IMG/VR virus record: IMGVR_UViG_3300004807_000026
Span: 1 to 58,581 of that record
Length of the DNA: 58,581 nt
Strand: one strand, 5' to 3'
Source of the DNA: a virus
Part shown: one piece after another, positions 57,838 through 58,581 of the stretch
How positions within the stretch are numbered: the stretch's first letter is position 1
Layout of the letters: every line of letters begins with the position of its first letter
The notes under the pieces: model-generated
Told to the model about the DNA's origin: nothing
Seen by the model: the letters and a program-made list of their open reading frames with translations, nothing else
Databases searched by the model: none
Made by a program: the position numbers and the translations under genes

Positions 57838-58581
57838 TTACTTACGGATGGGCTTCAAGAAATGGATTACTCCCTCTTCTTTCAACGCACCTTTGTCGCG
57901 GAGTCTGTCTTCCAGTTGCTGTCGGACGTTGCCCTTCTGCCCCCGGTCGGCTTTCTCTGCGACTATCTTTTCCAGCGTGGGTACACTCACTCGAGTGCAC
58001 GCGCTGAGAAATTCTTCAAAGGTCATCATGTCGCTGACTGCGGCGAAGCCGAGTAGCGGCGACTCGACGGTACGTGATGTCTTGCGTTCCTGAATCCTGA
58101 AGTCTGGTAGTTCAAGACCTTCCTCCAGCGACTGGCGGAGCATCTCCTTCTTCGTAGACTCTGCCCACTCCGCAAGCATATTTGCGAGCTTCAGGATCTT
58201 GTTCTTGTCCTCCGCGGATCCCTGTGTCGAGACGTCTTCAGGAACCTCGTACCCGGCTTTCTTAGCCACGAGGAGTGCCTTGCCTGCTAGCGCCCGGCAG
58301 GAGCCTTGACGCGCACAGTAGTCGCACACTCCCTCGGTAGGATTGAAGTACTGAGGATCCTGAAATACTGCCGTGCGTGCTTCTTTAGCGCGGGCAATTA
58401 CTGTTCCCACTCGAAGCCCGAGTCGCGCAAGGTCTCCGCGGGTAAATTCGGCCACAGAGACTTCGTGTCTTCTTGGGAGAACAAAATAAAAGTCGATCCT
58501 TTCCACGTTAGGGAACATGCTAAATACGCCGATGGAGTAGGCGATAGCTTGTAAATTGACTTCAGCGTCTTCGACGGCACC
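57838..58581 (-). CDS. DUF2800-like Cas4/RecB-type nuclease, N-terminus missing
   Basis: A partial gene of 247 residues, open at the window edge (GAVEDAEVNLQAIAYSIGVF continues into the ATG at 58518, which is therefore internal). The region CDYCARQGSCRALA resembles the Cys cluster of Cas4/AddB-like nucleases, and VNLQAIAY fits the motif after the catalytic D/E-x-K. DUF2800 proteins are usually 350-400 residues and occur beside ssb and polA genes, as here. They are thought to process DNA ends for recombination. Confidence 0.8.
   Translation of the reverse strand, partial: GAVEDAEVNLQAIAYSIGVFSMFPNVERIDFYFVLPRRHEVSVAEFTRGDLARLGLRVGTVIARAKEARTAVFQDPQYFNPTEGVCDYCARQGSCRALAGKALLVAKKAGYEVPEDVSTQGSAEDKNKILKLANMLAEWAESTKKEMLRQSLEEGLELPDFRIQERKTSRTVESPLLGFAAVSDMMTFEEFLSACTRVSVPTLEKIVAEKADRGQKGNVRQQLEDRLRDKGALKEEGVIHFLKPIRK

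Noticed and set aside
1-58581. Temperate lifestyle (integrase, attachment site, repressor)
   Set aside because: No integrase or recombinase signature, no divergent repressor region and no attachment-site duplication at the tRNA were found. This does not exclude genes outside the window.

Overview
This 58.6 kb window is a tailed-phage genome, or most of one. The order small terminase - large terminase - portal - scaffold - major capsid - two tubular tail proteins - several Ala/Gln-rich internal virion proteins - one giant ejection-type protein is that of a podovirus. Almost every gene is on the minus strand, so transcription runs from high to low coordinates. I see no integrase, repressor/Cro pair, phage RNA polymerase, CRISPR array or insertion sequence. 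The phage therefore looks lytic and probably uses host RNA polymerase. GC content looks to be near 50%.

Host: I cannot name it. None of the start codons I inspected has a Shine-Dalgarno sequence. Starts follow either a compact stop-start junction (TAA-TTT-ATG and variants) or a long, nearly G-free CA-rich leader. Bacteroidota are the best known group that initiates this way, so they are my leading but unproven guess. Recognisable promoters look sigma70-like (TTGACG-17-TAATAG before the capsid gene).

Layout along the direction of transcription. 58.6-52.2 kb: replication, with a DUF2800/Cas4-like nuclease (cut by the window edge), a likely ssDNA-binding accessory protein, family A DNA polymerase, several small proteins and a primase-helicase, then tRNA-Gln and a structured RNA candidate. 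51.9-48.9 kb: small early genes in two clusters, separated by a repeat-rich noncoding block; the second cluster is driven by conserved promoter modules. 48.9-47.4 kb: noncoding block with iteron-like 9-mers in both orientations around an AT-rich core (candidate origin), plus the only convincing plus-strand gene, an HNH endonuclease. 47.4-35.8 kb: packaging and head genes, with five glycosyltransferase/methyltransferase-type genes inserted between scaffold and capsid genes; the capsid gene has its own promoter and a roughly 215-nt folded leader. 34.3-31.7 kb: fibre/adhesin genes, one fused to a sulfotransferase-like domain. 31.7-28 kb: lysis cassette (small holin candidate, unimolecular-type spanin, second holin candidate, GH108-like endolysin), HNH nuclease, small metallopeptidase and head-decoration-type proteins. 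28-7 kb: tail tube proteins and internal virion proteins, ending in a 3006-residue polyvalent protein. 7-0 kb: ATP-grasp enzyme, Erv-like thiol oxidase, DUF932 protein, RuvC-like resolvase and many tiny early-type genes.

The most interesting items are the two classes of Shine-Dalgarno-free translation starts, the folded leader of the capsid gene, the origin-like and operator-like repeat blocks, the structured RNA next to the tRNA, the surface-sugar cassette, the fibre-sulfotransferase fusion and the modular giant protein.
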